From an uncultured Sulfitobacter sp. (GTDB lineage Bacteria > Pseudomonadota > Alphaproteobacteria > Rhodobacterales > Rhodobacteraceae): a stretch of 64,000 bases of DNA. Both the position numbers and the translations under genes were made by a program. Position 1 is the first letter of the stretch; each line of letters opens with the position of its first letter. Of this stretch, positions 7,358-16,134 are shown piece after piece. The notes beneath the pieces were generated by a model. The model searched no databases. It was not told the DNA's origin and saw only the letters and a list, made by a program, of their open reading frames with translations. The stretch covers positions 62,001-126,000 of the forward strand of contig CAJJCJ010000006.1 of NCBI GenBank assembly GCA_905182645.1, in the 5' to 3' direction.

Positions 7358-8638
7358 TTAACCTTGAGATTCGACCTGCGCGTCTTCAAATGTACGCAAC
7401 CCAACCTTGGGGGATTGCACCAAAACGGCCATATTTCCGGGCTTATGTTCGTTGCGGCGCATCTTGGTATGCGCGGCAGGGATATCGGCCCAAGTGAATA
7501 CTTCGGACATGCACGGATCAAGGCGGCGCTCGACCATCAGTTTGTTGGCTGATGACGCCTGCTTGAGGTTGGCAAAGTGGCTGCCCTGCAAACGCTTTTG
7601 ATGCATCCACATGTAGCGCACATCAAACGTCAGATTATAGCCCGTCGTTCCCGCACAAATCACAACCATGCCGCCGCGCTTACACACAAATGTGGACACA
7701 GGGAACGTCGCCTCGCCAGGATGTTCAAACACCATATCGACGTTATTGCCCTTGCCAGTAATCTCCCAGATCGCCTTGCCAAACTTGCGAGTCTCGGTGA
7801 ACCATTCCTTATACTCTGGTGTGTTCACAGTTGGCATTTGACCCCAGCACTTGAAATCATTCCGGTTAATGACGCCTTTTGCGCCGAGCGACATAACAAA
7901 ATCGCGCTTGCTTTCGTCTGAAATCACACCGATGGCATTCGCTCCTGCCGTATTGATCAATTGGATCGCATAAGACCCCAGACCACCAGACGCGCCCCAA
8001 ACCAGAACGTTCTGACCAGGCTTTAGCTCGTGAGGGTGGTGACCAAACAGCATGCGATACGCGGTGGCCAGCGTCAGCGTATAACAGGCGCTTTCCTCCC
8101 ACGTCAGATGCTGCGGGCGGGCCATCAACTGTTGTGACTGGACACATGTGAACTGTGCAAACGACCCATCAGGGGTCTCGTAACCCCAGATGCGCTGGCT
8201 TTCCGAAAACATCGGATCACCACCGTTGCATTCTTCATCATCGCCGTCGTCTTGGTTACAATGGACAACAACTTCGTCGCCAATTTTCCAGCGCTTCACC
8301 TTGTCACCCACGGCCCAGACGATGCCCGACGCATCCGACCCTGCAATATGGTAGTCAGCTTTGTGCACATCAAACGGGCTAATCGGGATGCCAAGACCAG
8401 CCCAGACGCCGTTATAGTTCACACCAGCGGCCATCACCATAATCAGCACTTCGTTGCTGTCAGGCTTGGGCACATCCACGACCTCGACTTCAAACGCCTT
8501 TTCTGGCTCGCCGTGGCGTTCGCGACGGATTGTCCACGCATACATCTGCTCAGGGACGTGACCGACTGGGGGCATTTCACCCACTTCATAAAGATCTTTG
8601 CCAGAAGCTGCTTTTGCCGTGTCCTGATCAAGGGCCAT
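7358..8638 (-). CDS. ccr: Crotonyl-CoA carboxylase/reductase
   Basis: A 426-residue NADPH-dependent enzyme of the medium-chain dehydrogenase fold that reductively carboxylates crotonyl-CoA to (2S)-ethylmalonyl-CoA, the defining step of the ethylmalonyl-CoA pathway for acetyl-CoA assimilation. Recognisable blocks are GHVPEQMYAWTIRRERHGEP at the N-terminus, the nucleotide-binding WGASGGLGSYAIQL near 220, and the CCR-specific FEHPGEATFPVS and GGMVVICAGTTG. I chose the ATG at 8638 (MALDQD) because GGAG lies 8 bases upstream and homologs start MALD; an ATG four codons earlier is also open. Ethylmalonyl-CoA mutase lies 1.7 kb away, transcribed divergently beyond an acyltransferase gene. The gene ends at a good terminator. 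Confidence 0.95.
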   Translation of the reverse strand: MALDQDTAKAASGKDLYEVGEMPPVGHVPEQMYAWTIRRERHGEPEKAFEVEVVDVPKPDSNEVLIMVMAAGVNYNGVWAGLGIPISPFDVHKADYHIAGSDASGIVWAVGDKVKRWKIGDEVVVHCNQDDGDDEECNGGDPMFSESQRIWGYETPDGSFAQFTCVQSQQLMARPQHLTWEESACYTLTLATAYRMLFGHHPHELKPGQNVLVWGASGGLGSYAIQLINTAGANAIGVISDESKRDFVMSLGAKGVINRNDFKCWGQMPTVNTPEYKEWFTETRKFGKAIWEITGKGNNVDMVFEHPGEATFPVSTFVCKRGGMVVICAGTTGYNLTFDVRYMWMHQKRLQGSHFANLKQASSANKLMVERRLDPCMSEVFTWADIPAAHTKMRRNEHKPGNMAVLVQSPKVGLRTFEDAQVESQG

Positions 8639-8774
8639 ATCGGTCTCCATCGTTCAAATTACCAAAAATTGCCGCACCGCGGAATCGGCACCTTTACATA
8701 GGTCTAAAATTGCCAAGGTAACAATGCAACCCATTTGGATCATATATTGTAATTTTCTGTCTTCTGCAGCGCAG

Positions 8775-8799
8775 AAAAATCTACCGCGCGCGGCGCGGT
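8775..8799 (-). terminator. Terminator downstream of the acyltransferase gene
   Basis: ACCGCGC (8783-8789), loop GCG, GCGCGGT (8793-8799); on the minus strand the stem is followed by AGATTTTTC. It separates the acyltransferase gene from the ccr promoter (8639-8775), in which I see no clear operator besides a short TTCTGC/GCAGAA repeat at 8762-8776. Confidence 0.6.
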
Positions 8800-8850
8800 G
8801 ACGTCGGTATTCCGCGCCCGCTGTCCGGCCAGCAGAATCAGCCCGCGCAA

Positions 8851-10203
8851 TCAGGTGTCAAAGTGATGGGAAATTGTATCTGCGTAATAGGCGATGATCT
8901 CGACCTGCTCTGTGGGCACCACAACGTGCTGACCAGACGTGACCACCACCTTGCGCAACGCAAACCGGCTCAGTGCATCGTCGACCATCGCGCCAATTTC
9001 TCGGCGCGGCACCGGCATGTTCCGGCTGCACAAATCATCCAGCATCAAGGACACAGCACCAACCAGCGCGGCGCGATTTGTATCAGGCTGCGCAACCAAC
9101 GCACGCGCAACCAATGGGACAGCCAAAATTGGCACAACCTTTTTGATCCGCGCCATCAGCTCGACTGCGACTGCCTCGGTGCGACCCTCACCAACAGGAA
9201 TACTTGATAACTCCAGCGGCGTGCCAAAGCCAACAGACGCCGTACCAAATCCACGGAACTTGCCGCGCAGACGCCACCACGCATAAACTGCACAACTGCG
9301 AACAACCGTCCACACGCTTGGGCGAAAACGACGCTTGCCAGTCTTACCAGCGTTGATCAAAAACTGATCCTCAAGGACCTGATCATAGTTCAATGCAACG
9401 GGTACAAAAATGACGTCACGGCCGTTCTGGGGCGTATTTGACACAATATAACTTAGCAAACCCAGCTTGGCTTCACCCACCTTCCCTGTCAGGCTCAAAC
9501 CGCCTTCTGGGAACATCGCTTGGGTAACACCGCCCTCGGTGGCAAGCTGCACATAACGGGCCAAAACACGGCGGTACAAAGACCCGCGCGACCGTCGCCG
9601 GATAAAATATGCACCAAGTATTTTGATCACCGACGACAGCGGCCAAACGCGCGCCCATTCGCCCACCGCATACGACAGCGAGCCAGCGCGGCTTACCAAA
9701 TGTGTGACCAGCACGTAGTCCATGTTGCTGCGGTGGTTCATGACAAAGATGACCGTCGCATCAGGGTCGATCTTTTCCAACGCATCGCGGTCAAACGCAC
9801 CCAACCGGACACGGTACAGCATCCGCGTCAGCCAACGCGCGAACCGCACACCAACGGTAAAATACGCCGTCGCAGAAAACGACGGCACGATCTCGCGGGC
9901 ATAATGGCGGGCCTTTTCAAACGCAACGTTCTCAGGGATCTTCTCTTCGCGGGCGTAATCAGCAACGGCTTGTGTCACTTCAGGGTCGTAAATCAGCCGC
10001 TGAATCATGTCGTAACGCCGCGCCAATTTGAACGGCTCAATCGGACGGGTCAGGCGTTTGTTCAGCTTTGCAATCACCCGCTCCGCGCGTTTTCGAAAAA
10101 ACCAGCGCACAGATGGGAATAGGAAATGCGACGCAAACGTCACTGCTGCGAACAGCAGGATGAGTACGAAAGCCCAGATGGGCATGGAAACCGTTTGCGT
10201 CAT
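8851..10203 (-). CDS. PlsC-domain glycerolipid acyltransferase (glycerol-3-phosphate/1-acylglycerol-phosphate type)
   Basis: About 450 residues. An N-terminal membrane helix (MPIWAFVLILLFAAVTFASH) is followed by a phospholipid acyltransferase domain with the catalytic H-x4-D motif in MNHRSNMDY and the substrate motif FPEGGLS. It is expected to acylate glycerol-3-phosphate or lysophosphatidate at the inner membrane. The length and C-terminal extension match a PlsB-like family in Rhodobacteraceae rather than short PlsC. The open frame extends to 10299, but the ATG at 10203 (MTQTVSMPIW) is more natural; 10185 is also possible, since neither has a strong ribosome binding site. It is divergent from ecm. 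Confidence 0.75.
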   Translation of the reverse strand: MTQTVSMPIWAFVLILLFAAVTFASHFLFPSVRWFFRKRAERVIAKLNKRLTRPIEPFKLARRYDMIQRLIYDPEVTQAVADYAREEKIPENVAFEKARHYAREIVPSFSATAYFTVGVRFARWLTRMLYRVRLGAFDRDALEKIDPDATVIFVMNHRSNMDYVLVTHLVSRAGSLSYAVGEWARVWPLSSVIKILGAYFIRRRSRGSLYRRVLARYVQLATEGGVTQAMFPEGGLSLTGKVGEAKLGLLSYIVSNTPQNGRDVIFVPVALNYDQVLEDQFLINAGKTGKRRFRPSVWTVVRSCAVYAWWRLRGKFRGFGTASVGFGTPLELSSIPVGEGRTEAVAVELMARIKKVVPILAVPLVARALVAQPDTNRAALVGAVSLMLDDLCSRNMPVPRREIGAMVDDALSRFALRKVVVTSGQHVVVPTEQVEIIAYYADTISHHFDT

Positions 10204-10340
10204 TCGGGGACACTGACAGGGAACGTGCATGGGGTAAATCCCGCCATGCCGCAATGCAGCGAATTGACAGCGCCAGATAATGTCGGATAATACCCCCACA
10301 TACGAAACAATATTTCGCCACGTTCACCAAGGAGCCCGCC

Positions 10341-12308
10341 ATGTCGCACCCGCAGAAAGATCGCCCTTGGCTGTTTCGGACCTACGCTGGGCACTCCACG
10401 GCGTCCGCCTCCAACACGCTTTATCGCGGTAATTTGGCCAAAGGGCAGACAGGGCTTTCCGTGGCCTTCGATCTGCCGACCCAAACTGGCTATGACAGTG
10501 ATCACGTTCTGGCACGCGGTGAGGTCGGAAAAGTCGGCGTTCCCGTCAGCCATCTTGGCGATATGCGTGCGCTATTCGCCGATATCCCGCTCCACCAGAT
10601 GAATACCTCGATGACGATCAACGCGACCGCACCTTGGTTGTTGTCGCTCTATATCGCCGTCGCCGAAGAACAAGGCGTTGATGTATCCACCCTGCAAGGC
10701 ACCGTGCAAAACGACATTATCAAAGAATACCTGTCGCGCGGCACATACATTTGCCCGCCCGAACCATCCATGCGCATGATCACTGATGTGGCCGCCTATA
10801 CGCGTGAACATCTGCCCAAATGGAATCCGATGAACGTCTGCAGCTACCACCTACAAGAGGCGGGCGCGACGCCAGAGGAAGAGTTAGCATTTGCATTAGC
10901 CACAGCCACCGCCGTGCTTGATGATCTGCGCGGCAAAGTCCCTGCAGAACATTTCCCCGCAATGGTTGGGCGCATTTCGTTCTTTGTGAACGCAGGCATC
11001 CGTTTTGTCACAGAGCTGTGCAAAATGCGCGCCTTTGTCGAGCTGTGGGATGAAATCTGCGCCGACCGCTATGGCGTTGAAGATGCAAAATACCGGCGCT
11101 TTCGCTACGGCGTGCAAGTAAACTCGCTTGGGTTGACCGAACAGCAGCCCGAAAACAACGTCTACCGCATTCTCCTCGAAACGCTCGCGGTGACCCTATC
11201 GAAAAACGCCCGCGCCCGCGCCGTGCAACTGCCCGCATGGAACGAGGCGCTTGGCCTGCCACGCCCATGGGACCAACAATGGTCGCTGCGGATGCAACAA
11301 ATTCTCGCCTATGAAACCGACCTTTTGGAATTCGACGATCTGTTCGACGGCAACCCTGCCATCGACCGCAAAGTGAACGCACTAAAAGAAGGGGCGCGCG
11401 CGGAACTTGCCCAAATTGACGGCATGGGCGGCGCAGTCAAAGCAATCGCCTATATGAAAGGGCGGTTGGTAGAATCCAACGGGGCCCGTATCGCAGGTAT
11501 TGAAGACGGCACAACCACCGTTGTCGGCGTGAACAGATGGCAAGCGGGCGAACCATCGCCATTAACAGCAGGCGACGACGCGATCATGGTCGCCGATCCA
11601 AAGGCCGAAGCAGACCAGTTGGGCCGCCTCAGCGCTTGGAAAAGATCCCGCGACAATGCGGCAGTGACCACGGCACTGACAGCACTGCGCCAAGCCGCAA
11701 AAGACGGCACCAACATCATGATCCCGTCCATCGCTTGCGCACGCGCTGGTGCGACCACTGGCGAATGGTCCGACGTGATCCGCGCCGCATTCGGTGAATA
11801 TCGCGCACCAACAGGCGTAAGCAAAAACCCGTCCAACCGGACCCAGGGACTTGATGAGCTACGCGAACAGGTCGATCTGGTCAGTCACGCACTTGGTCGT
11901 CGCCTGAAATTCCTTGTCGGCAAACCGGGCCTCGATGGACACTCCAACGGCGCTGAACAAATTGCTGCCCGCGCACGCGATTGCGGCATGGATATCGCCT
12001 ACGAAGGGATTAGGCTCACACCCGAAGATATCGTCAGCGCCGCAGCCAACGATGACGCACATGTCATTGGGCTTTCAATCCTGTCCGGCTCGCATATTCC
12101 GTTGGTCAGGGACGTGATCGCACGGTTAAAAGATGCCAACCTCAGCCACATCCCCGTCATCGCCGGTGGGATCATCCCAGAAGACGACGCACAAATGCTG
12201 CGCGACATGGGCGTCGCCGCTGTCTACACGCCCAAGGATTTTGAATTGAACAAAATCATGGCCGACATCGTCACGCTAGTGGACCCACGCGACATTGCCG
12301 CCGAATAA
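10341..12308 (+). CDS. ecm: Ethylmalonyl-CoA mutase (adenosylcobalamin-dependent)
   Basis: A 655-residue B12 enzyme that converts (2R)-ethylmalonyl-CoA to (2S)-methylsuccinyl-CoA. The N-terminal mutase barrel begins RPWLFRTYAGHST and includes VAFDLPTQTGYDSDH. The C-terminal cobalamin-binding domain carries the DxHxxG motif (D532, H534, G537 in GLDGHSNG) and ends with the Rossmann-like VIGLSILSGSH and VIAGGIIPEDD blocks. Length and the single-subunit architecture distinguish it from methylmalonyl-CoA mutase (over 700 residues). An AAGGAG ribosome binding site precedes ATG 10341. It works with ccr, mch and mcl2 elsewhere in this window. Confidence 0.94.
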   Translation: MSHPQKDRPWLFRTYAGHSTASASNTLYRGNLAKGQTGLSVAFDLPTQTGYDSDHVLARGEVGKVGVPVSHLGDMRALFADIPLHQMNTSMTINATAPWLLSLYIAVAEEQGVDVSTLQGTVQNDIIKEYLSRGTYICPPEPSMRMITDVAAYTREHLPKWNPMNVCSYHLQEAGATPEEELAFALATATAVLDDLRGKVPAEHFPAMVGRISFFVNAGIRFVTELCKMRAFVELWDEICADRYGVEDAKYRRFRYGVQVNSLGLTEQQPENNVYRILLETLAVTLSKNARARAVQLPAWNEALGLPRPWDQQWSLRMQQILAYETDLLEFDDLFDGNPAIDRKVNALKEGARAELAQIDGMGGAVKAIAYMKGRLVESNGARIAGIEDGTTTVVGVNRWQAGEPSPLTAGDDAIMVADPKAEADQLGRLSAWKRSRDNAAVTTALTALRQAAKDGTNIMIPSIACARAGATTGEWSDVIRAAFGEYRAPTGVSKNPSNRTQGLDELREQVDLVSHALGRRLKFLVGKPGLDGHSNGAEQIAARARDCGMDIAYEGIRLTPEDIVSAAANDDAHVIGLSILSGSHIPLVRDVIARLKDANLSHIPVIAGGIIPEDDAQMLRDMGVAAVYTPKDFELNKIMADIVTLVDPRDIAAE

Positions 12309-12374
12309 TTACTCTTCCAGCAAGGTGACCAAATCATCATATGAATAGCTTTCTGCGATGATAAGATGTTTCAT

Positions 12375-12890
12375 CTAATTTCCTAATTTCTCGCGTAACG
12401 CGTCATATTCATAGGCGTCCGCGATATCGCCATCCTTGCCTTTTTGGAAGCCCGGAGCTGTGGGCAGGCACCTAATACCACACACCTGATAGGCAACTAA
12501 CAGCCTGCTATCAATAAACCACATACGTCCACCTGGGGTGGACACATAACCATTCATGTAAAATTCGGCGTCACCTTCCATATCCACGACACTTGGGACT
12601 TCATTAAAGTAACCTGCGTCAAAATCGCCATGCGTGTGATAAGATGCTGTCACGGCTATATCGCGAGGAAATGGGGCACCACATGACGCCTGATCACCAG
12701 CCACGGGTTTGGTCGCAATCATGATGCCATCGGCGTTGTACCCGACATAACCACAGTACTCGCGGCGCTTTTCAAATGACAGGGGCTGCAAACGGGTCAG
12801 CACTTCTTTCGCTACAACCAGTTCCGCCGCATCTTGGGCCATCGCAGGCATACCGTATGCAAGGACGGAAACCGCTATAAATTTGCGCAT
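12375..12890 (-). CDS. Exported DUF4329 (JAB-like) domain protein
   Basis: 171 residues with a signal peptide (RKFIAVSVLAYGMPAMAQ) and a soluble domain containing SYHTHGDFDAGYFN. The H-x-H-G plus acidic pattern resembles the metal-site motif of JAB/MPN-like DUF4329 domains found in secreted or toxin-type proteins. The start at 12890 is set by GAGGAGGGG just upstream; the longer open frame would run back over deoD. It probably acts in the periplasm, perhaps as a metal-dependent peptidase, but no substrate can be named and no toxin or immunity partner is adjacent. Confidence 0.7.
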   Translation of the reverse strand: MRKFIAVSVLAYGMPAMAQDAAELVVAKEVLTRLQPLSFEKRREYCGYVGYNADGIMIATKPVAGDQASCGAPFPRDIAVTASYHTHGDFDAGYFNEVPSVVDMEGDAEFYMNGYVSTPGGRMWFIDSRLLVAYQVCGIRCLPTAPGFQKGKDGDIADAYEYDALREKLGN

Positions 12891-12953
12891 TTTCCCCTCC
12901 TCACTGGGCGTGTTTCGCCCTAGACTAGCTGGACCAGCAAAAGGATTCCACAC

Positions 12954-13661
12954 ATGACCATCCACATTGGCGCCAAATCTGGCGATATCGCGCCCACCGT
13001 TCTGATGCCCGGCGACCCCTACCGCGCCAAATGGGCCGCCGAGACGTTTCTCGATGATGCGCGACTGGTAAACGAGGTCCGCGGCATGTTGGGTTACACG
13101 GGCACATGGCATGGCAATCCAGTCACCATCCAGGGGTCCGGCATGGGCATGCCATCGCTGTCGATCTACGCCAACGAACTGATAACCAAATATAACGCGC
13201 AAACCCTGATCCGGATCGGATCATGTGGCGGCATGCAAGACCACGTTGGCATCCGCGACGTAATCTTGGCGATGACGGCGAGCAACATTTCGACCCCGTC
13301 GCGCGGCATTTTCAAAGAACTGAATTTTTCACCCTGCGCCGACTACGGCCTGCTATCTGCAGCCTACGCGGCGGCCACTGCAAAAGGCGTCACGACCCAT
13401 GTCGGCGGTATTTATTCAGCTGATGTATTCTATGATGAACGGCCTGACCTGAACGAGCTGATGGTACGGCACGGCATTTTGGGCGTCGAAATGGAAGCAG
13501 CAGAGCTGTACAACCTCGCGCACCGCCATAAACGCCGCGCCTTGGCTGTCCTCACAGTATCCGACCATCTGATCACGCACGAAGCACTTCCTGCGCAAGA
13601 CCGCGAAAGCAGCTTTGGCGAAATGATCGAAATTGCGCTCGCCGCAGCGTTCCCGACCTAA
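12954..13661 (+). CDS. deoD: Purine-nucleoside phosphorylase, DeoD type
   Basis: A 235-residue hexameric-type PNP that phosphorolyses purine (deoxy)ribonucleosides to base and (deoxy)ribose-1-phosphate. Diagnostic blocks are [36 protein letters not shown] and [10 protein letters not shown] with the ribose-binding Met and Glu residues. Length is typical. It overlaps the convergent DUF1989 gene by 4 bases. It supplies the substrate route leading to DeoC (48589), although the two genes are not linked. Confidence 0.93.
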   Translation: MTIHIGAKSGDIAPTVLMPGDPYRAKWAAETFLDDARLVNEVRGMLGYTGTWHGNPVTIQGSGMGMPSLSIYANELITKYNAQTLIRIGSCGGMQDHVGIRDVILAMTASNISTPSRGIFKELNFSPCADYGLLSAAYAAATAKGVTTHVGGIYSADVFYDERPDLNELMVRHGILGVEMEAAELYNLAHRHKRRALAVLTVSDHLITHEALPAQDRESSFGEMIEIALAAAFPT

Positions 13662-14503
13662 CGGCCATGGGTGCGGCTGTAGGCACTGACCTGCGGGCGC
13701 ACCCAACCTTCCAGCGCATCAACTGCAGGCGCATAAACCTGCATCAACAGCGGATAACACGCCGCCGTATCGCTGGAATGCACGGTGCTGCAATCCCCAC
13801 CAGGGCACGCGCTTAGCACTGCCAGCAAATCAATCTCAGCGAATAATTCCAGGTAATCATCGGGCCGCACAGGGCTGGCCTTCATAAAATATTGCCCCGT
13901 ATCGCGGGTAAATCCGGTGCACATGAACAGGTTCAAAACATCATGCACATGGGCCTCGGCCTCGTTCAGCGACAAACCAGTATGATCCGCCAAAGCCCGC
14001 GTCAGGTTGGAATGACAGCAATGATGATAGTCGTCGCCAGACAGCAAACGCGCCGTATAAGGGTCGCACCGCGTCCCAATAACGTCATGCACAGACCCGC
14101 CAGATGCATCGATACCGTACCAATTTAGCGTATCAGCCAGAACTGTAGCCATCGGGCGTAAATACGGAAAACACGACCACATGCGGTCACCTGTAGTGAT
14201 GTGAGTGCCGTGCAGCGCACGAGTTTTGCCAGAATAAAACCGCTCTGCCAGATCGGCGGCCGCAAACAAGTTCAGATCCCCGACTTGCGGGCCATCCACC
14301 GACTGCATACGCAAAAAATGCCCCGCAGGAACTTCAATTGCGGCGGCTTCACGCCGCAACACAAGCACCTCATCCACCAACTCCGCGCCAGCACGGGCCT
14401 CGTGGTAAAGGGGTAAATCTGGGCTTGGCAAGGTCTCAACCGGATAACAAATCACGGGTTCAACAGCGCGGCGGGCATCGGCATCTTTGGGTTCATTCAT
14501 CAT
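13658..14503 (-). CDS. DUF1989 / urea-carboxylase-associated family protein
   Basis: About 281 residues. Family features include [45 protein letters not shown] and a cysteine-rich [10 protein letters not shown], compatible with a metal-binding cupin-like fold. Relatives occur with urea carboxylase/allophanate systems and in guanidine or amine metabolism; here no urea carboxylase is adjacent, so the role is open. The start is uncertain: the open frame reaches a TTG at 14536, and I prefer the ATG at 14503 (14500 is equally possible); none has a clear ribosome binding site. Confidence 0.7.
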   Translation of the reverse strand: MMNEPKDADARRAVEPVICYPVETLPSPDLPLYHEARAGAELVDEVLVLRREAAAIEVPAGHFLRMQSVDGPQVGDLNLFAAADLAERFYSGKTRALHGTHITTGDRMWSCFPYLRPMATVLADTLNWYGIDASGGSVHDVIGTRCDPYTARLLSGDDYHHCCHSNLTRALADHTGLSLNEAEAHVHDVLNLFMCTGFTRDTGQYFMKASPVRPDDYLELFAEIDLLAVLSACPGGDCSTVHSSDTAACYPLLMQVYAPAVDALEGWVRPQVSAYSRTHGR

Positions 14504-14570
14504 GACATCAGCAAACCCGATCGCGACAGAAAACAAAACCCTCTTTGGATGTCAATTTCCCACGCCCCAA

Positions 14571-14598
14571 ACAAAAACGCCGCCCCCATAGGGACGGC
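14571..14598 (-). terminator. Intrinsic terminator of the sdh operon
   Basis: On the minus strand GCCGTCCC, a TATG loop and GGGGGCGGC form a GC-rich stem with one mismatch, followed by GTTTTTGTTT. It is located 24 bases after the sdhB stop. Confidence 0.75.
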
Positions 14599-14621
14599 GC
14601 AATGTCATATTGAACGGGGCT

Positions 14622-15401
14622 TTAAATAATCCGCTCAACCATCTTTTTCTTGATCGATGCAATCGCCTTGGCGGGGTTCAAACCCTTGGGGCATGTCTTG
14701 GCGCAGTTCATAATCGTGTGGCAACGGTACAGCTTGAACGGATCATCCAGCTCGTCCAACCGCTCGCCAGTTGCTTCATCGCGGCTATCCACAATCCAAC
14801 GGTAAGCATGCAACAACGCTGCTGGTCCAAGGTATTTGTCGCCATTCCACCAATATGATGGGCACGATGTGGAACAACACGCGCACATCACGCATTCATA
14901 CAATCCATCCAGCTTTTCACGGTCCTCAATGGACTGTTTCCACTCTTTGGCAGGGGTGTTCGACTTTGTTTCAAGCCACGGCATGACACTTGCGTGCTGG
15001 GCGTAAAAATGTGTCAGGTCAGGGATCAAATCGCGCACGACGGGCATATGCGGCAGCGGATAAATCTTCACATCCCCAGACACCTCGTCCATGCCGTAGA
15101 TGCACGCCAGCGTGTTGATGCCGTCGATGTTCATCGCACACGATCCACAGATACCTTCACGGCAAGACCGGCGGAAAGTCAGCGTCGGATCAATCTCGTT
15201 CTTGATCTTGATCAGCGCGTCCAAAACCATCGGGCCACAGCTGTCCATATCCACGAAATATGTGTCCAACGAAGGGTTTTTGTCGTCGTCGGGGGTCCAA
15301 CGATAGACTTGCACTTTGCGCAGATTAGTGGCGCCAGCCGGTTTAGGCCACGTCTTGCCAGTCACCATGCGGCTGTTCTTTGGAAGCGTCAGTTCTACCA
15401 T
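14622..15401 (-). CDS. sdhB: Succinate dehydrogenase iron-sulfur subunit
   Basis: 259 residues carrying the electron chain of complex II. The N-terminal 2Fe-2S site is visible in [15 protein letters not shown] with a distal Cys in LAC, and the 4Fe-4S/3Fe-4S sites in [16 protein letters not shown] and [17 protein letters not shown]. It is the last gene of sdhC-sdhD-sdhA-orf-orf-sdhB. AGGAGAGACGAG precedes the ATG. A 10-base homopolymer tract and a GGGGGCGCCCCC palindrome lie just upstream in the gap after the lipoprotein gene. Confidence 0.96.
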   Translation of the reverse strand: MVELTLPKNSRMVTGKTWPKPAGATNLRKVQVYRWTPDDDKNPSLDTYFVDMDSCGPMVLDALIKIKNEIDPTLTFRRSCREGICGSCAMNIDGINTLACIYGMDEVSGDVKIYPLPHMPVVRDLIPDLTHFYAQHASVMPWLETKSNTPAKEWKQSIEDREKLDGLYECVMCACCSTSCPSYWWNGDKYLGPAALLHAYRWIVDSRDEATGERLDELDDPFKLYRCHTIMNCAKTCPKGLNPAKAIASIKKKMVERII

Positions 15402-15416
15402 TCTCGTCTCTCCTAT

Positions 15417-15433
15417 GGGGGGGGGGCGCCCCC
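15417..15433. repeat. G10 homopolymer with overlapping 12-bp palindrome, upstream of sdhB
   Basis: Ten consecutive G (15417-15426 on +) run into GGGGGCGCCCCC (15422-15433). On the transcribed strand this is a C10 tract 5 bases ahead of the AGGAG ribosome binding site of sdhB. Long homopolymers are rare in this window. Confidence 0.8.
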
Positions 15434-15439
15434 TTTGGC

Positions 15440-15727
15440 TTATCGGGTTCTTAAAACAAGTGGGCGGATCGGCAATTCACCCGTCAATTGTAGGACACAG
15501 GCATCGTAGACCTGCGCGGGGTCGCGGCCCTGCAGAAAATCACTGCTGAGCCCGATCTTAGCATTGGTAAACGCGCCAGAGTTACTGTTCACGCCAAACG
15601 CAATCTCACCGGTTGGGCTTTGTGCGGCGCGGGCACGTTCCTCGCACCGTTGGGCCGCCAATTCAGGGTTCACCAGACCGCATGACGCGACCCAACCTAA
15701 CATCAACACTGGCAACACAAACCGCAT
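15440..15727 (-). CDS. Small lipoprotein encoded inside the sdh operon
   Basis: 95 residues starting [15 protein letters not shown], a lipoprotein signal with a C after V-A-S, followed by [19 protein letters not shown]. No family recognised. Its ATG shares a base with the TGA of the preceding ORF (TGATG), so it is translationally coupled to sdhA-orf. A longer open frame to 15790 exists but would overlap that ORF and lose the signal peptide. It probably resides on the periplasmic face of a membrane. A link with complex II is suggested only by position. Confidence 0.65.
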   Translation of the reverse strand: MRFVLPVLMLGWVASCGLVNPELAAQRCEERARAAQSPTGEIAFGVNSNSGAFTNAKIGLSSDFLQGRDPAQVYDACVLQLTGELPIRPLVLRTR

Positions 15728-16134
15728 CAGTTCGCTCCGGCAAAGCAGTAGGACGCACCGCCATACAGGCCCGTACGGCCACGTGGGCAAACACCCGAAT
15801 TATGATCCGTGGGCGCAGTTGCGGGGGTGATCGACGCGGCATCCGACATCGGCACAACCATCAAGCCACCACTGAGCGTCGCAGAACTGTCGGCGCAGGC
15901 ACTAATCCGCGCGGCGTCCTGCGCAGTGATCAAGTCAAACGGGACCACACGCGCCGTCGGCACACCACCATCAAATGTCACTTGGGTCTGGGTCTGGCCA
16001 GGCAATCCCAGCTGGGCCTTACATTCCAGCAACGCAAATTCCATCTGCTCTGCCAGTGTATTCGCGGTTGGTCCCTGCTCCATGCACGCCGCTAGAGAGA
16101 ACGCATCCACAACAGCTGATATCCGGCCCAACAT
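15727..16134 (-). CDS. Hypothetical protein inside the sdh operon, possible lipoprotein
   Basis: 135 residues; the start ATG overlaps the sdhA TGA by one base. The N-terminus ([17 protein letters not shown]) resembles a lipobox at LAAC but contains an Asp and Arg in the hydrophobic part, so export is uncertain. The body includes QMEFALLECKAQLGL and ends in a Cys-containing GASYCFAGAN. I recognise no domain. Coupled positions before and after link it to succinate dehydrogenase expression. Confidence 0.6.
   Translation of the reverse strand: MLGRISAVVDAFSLAACMEQGPTANTLAEQMEFALLECKAQLGLPGQTQTQVTFDGGVPTARVVPFDLITAQDAARISACADSSATLSGGLMVVPMSDAASITPATAPTDHNSGVCPRGRTGLYGGASYCFAGAN

Noticed and set aside
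10498-10505. GTGATCAC inside ecm
   Set aside because: Single copy within coding sequence without the TTT/AAA flanks or a partner 21 bp away.
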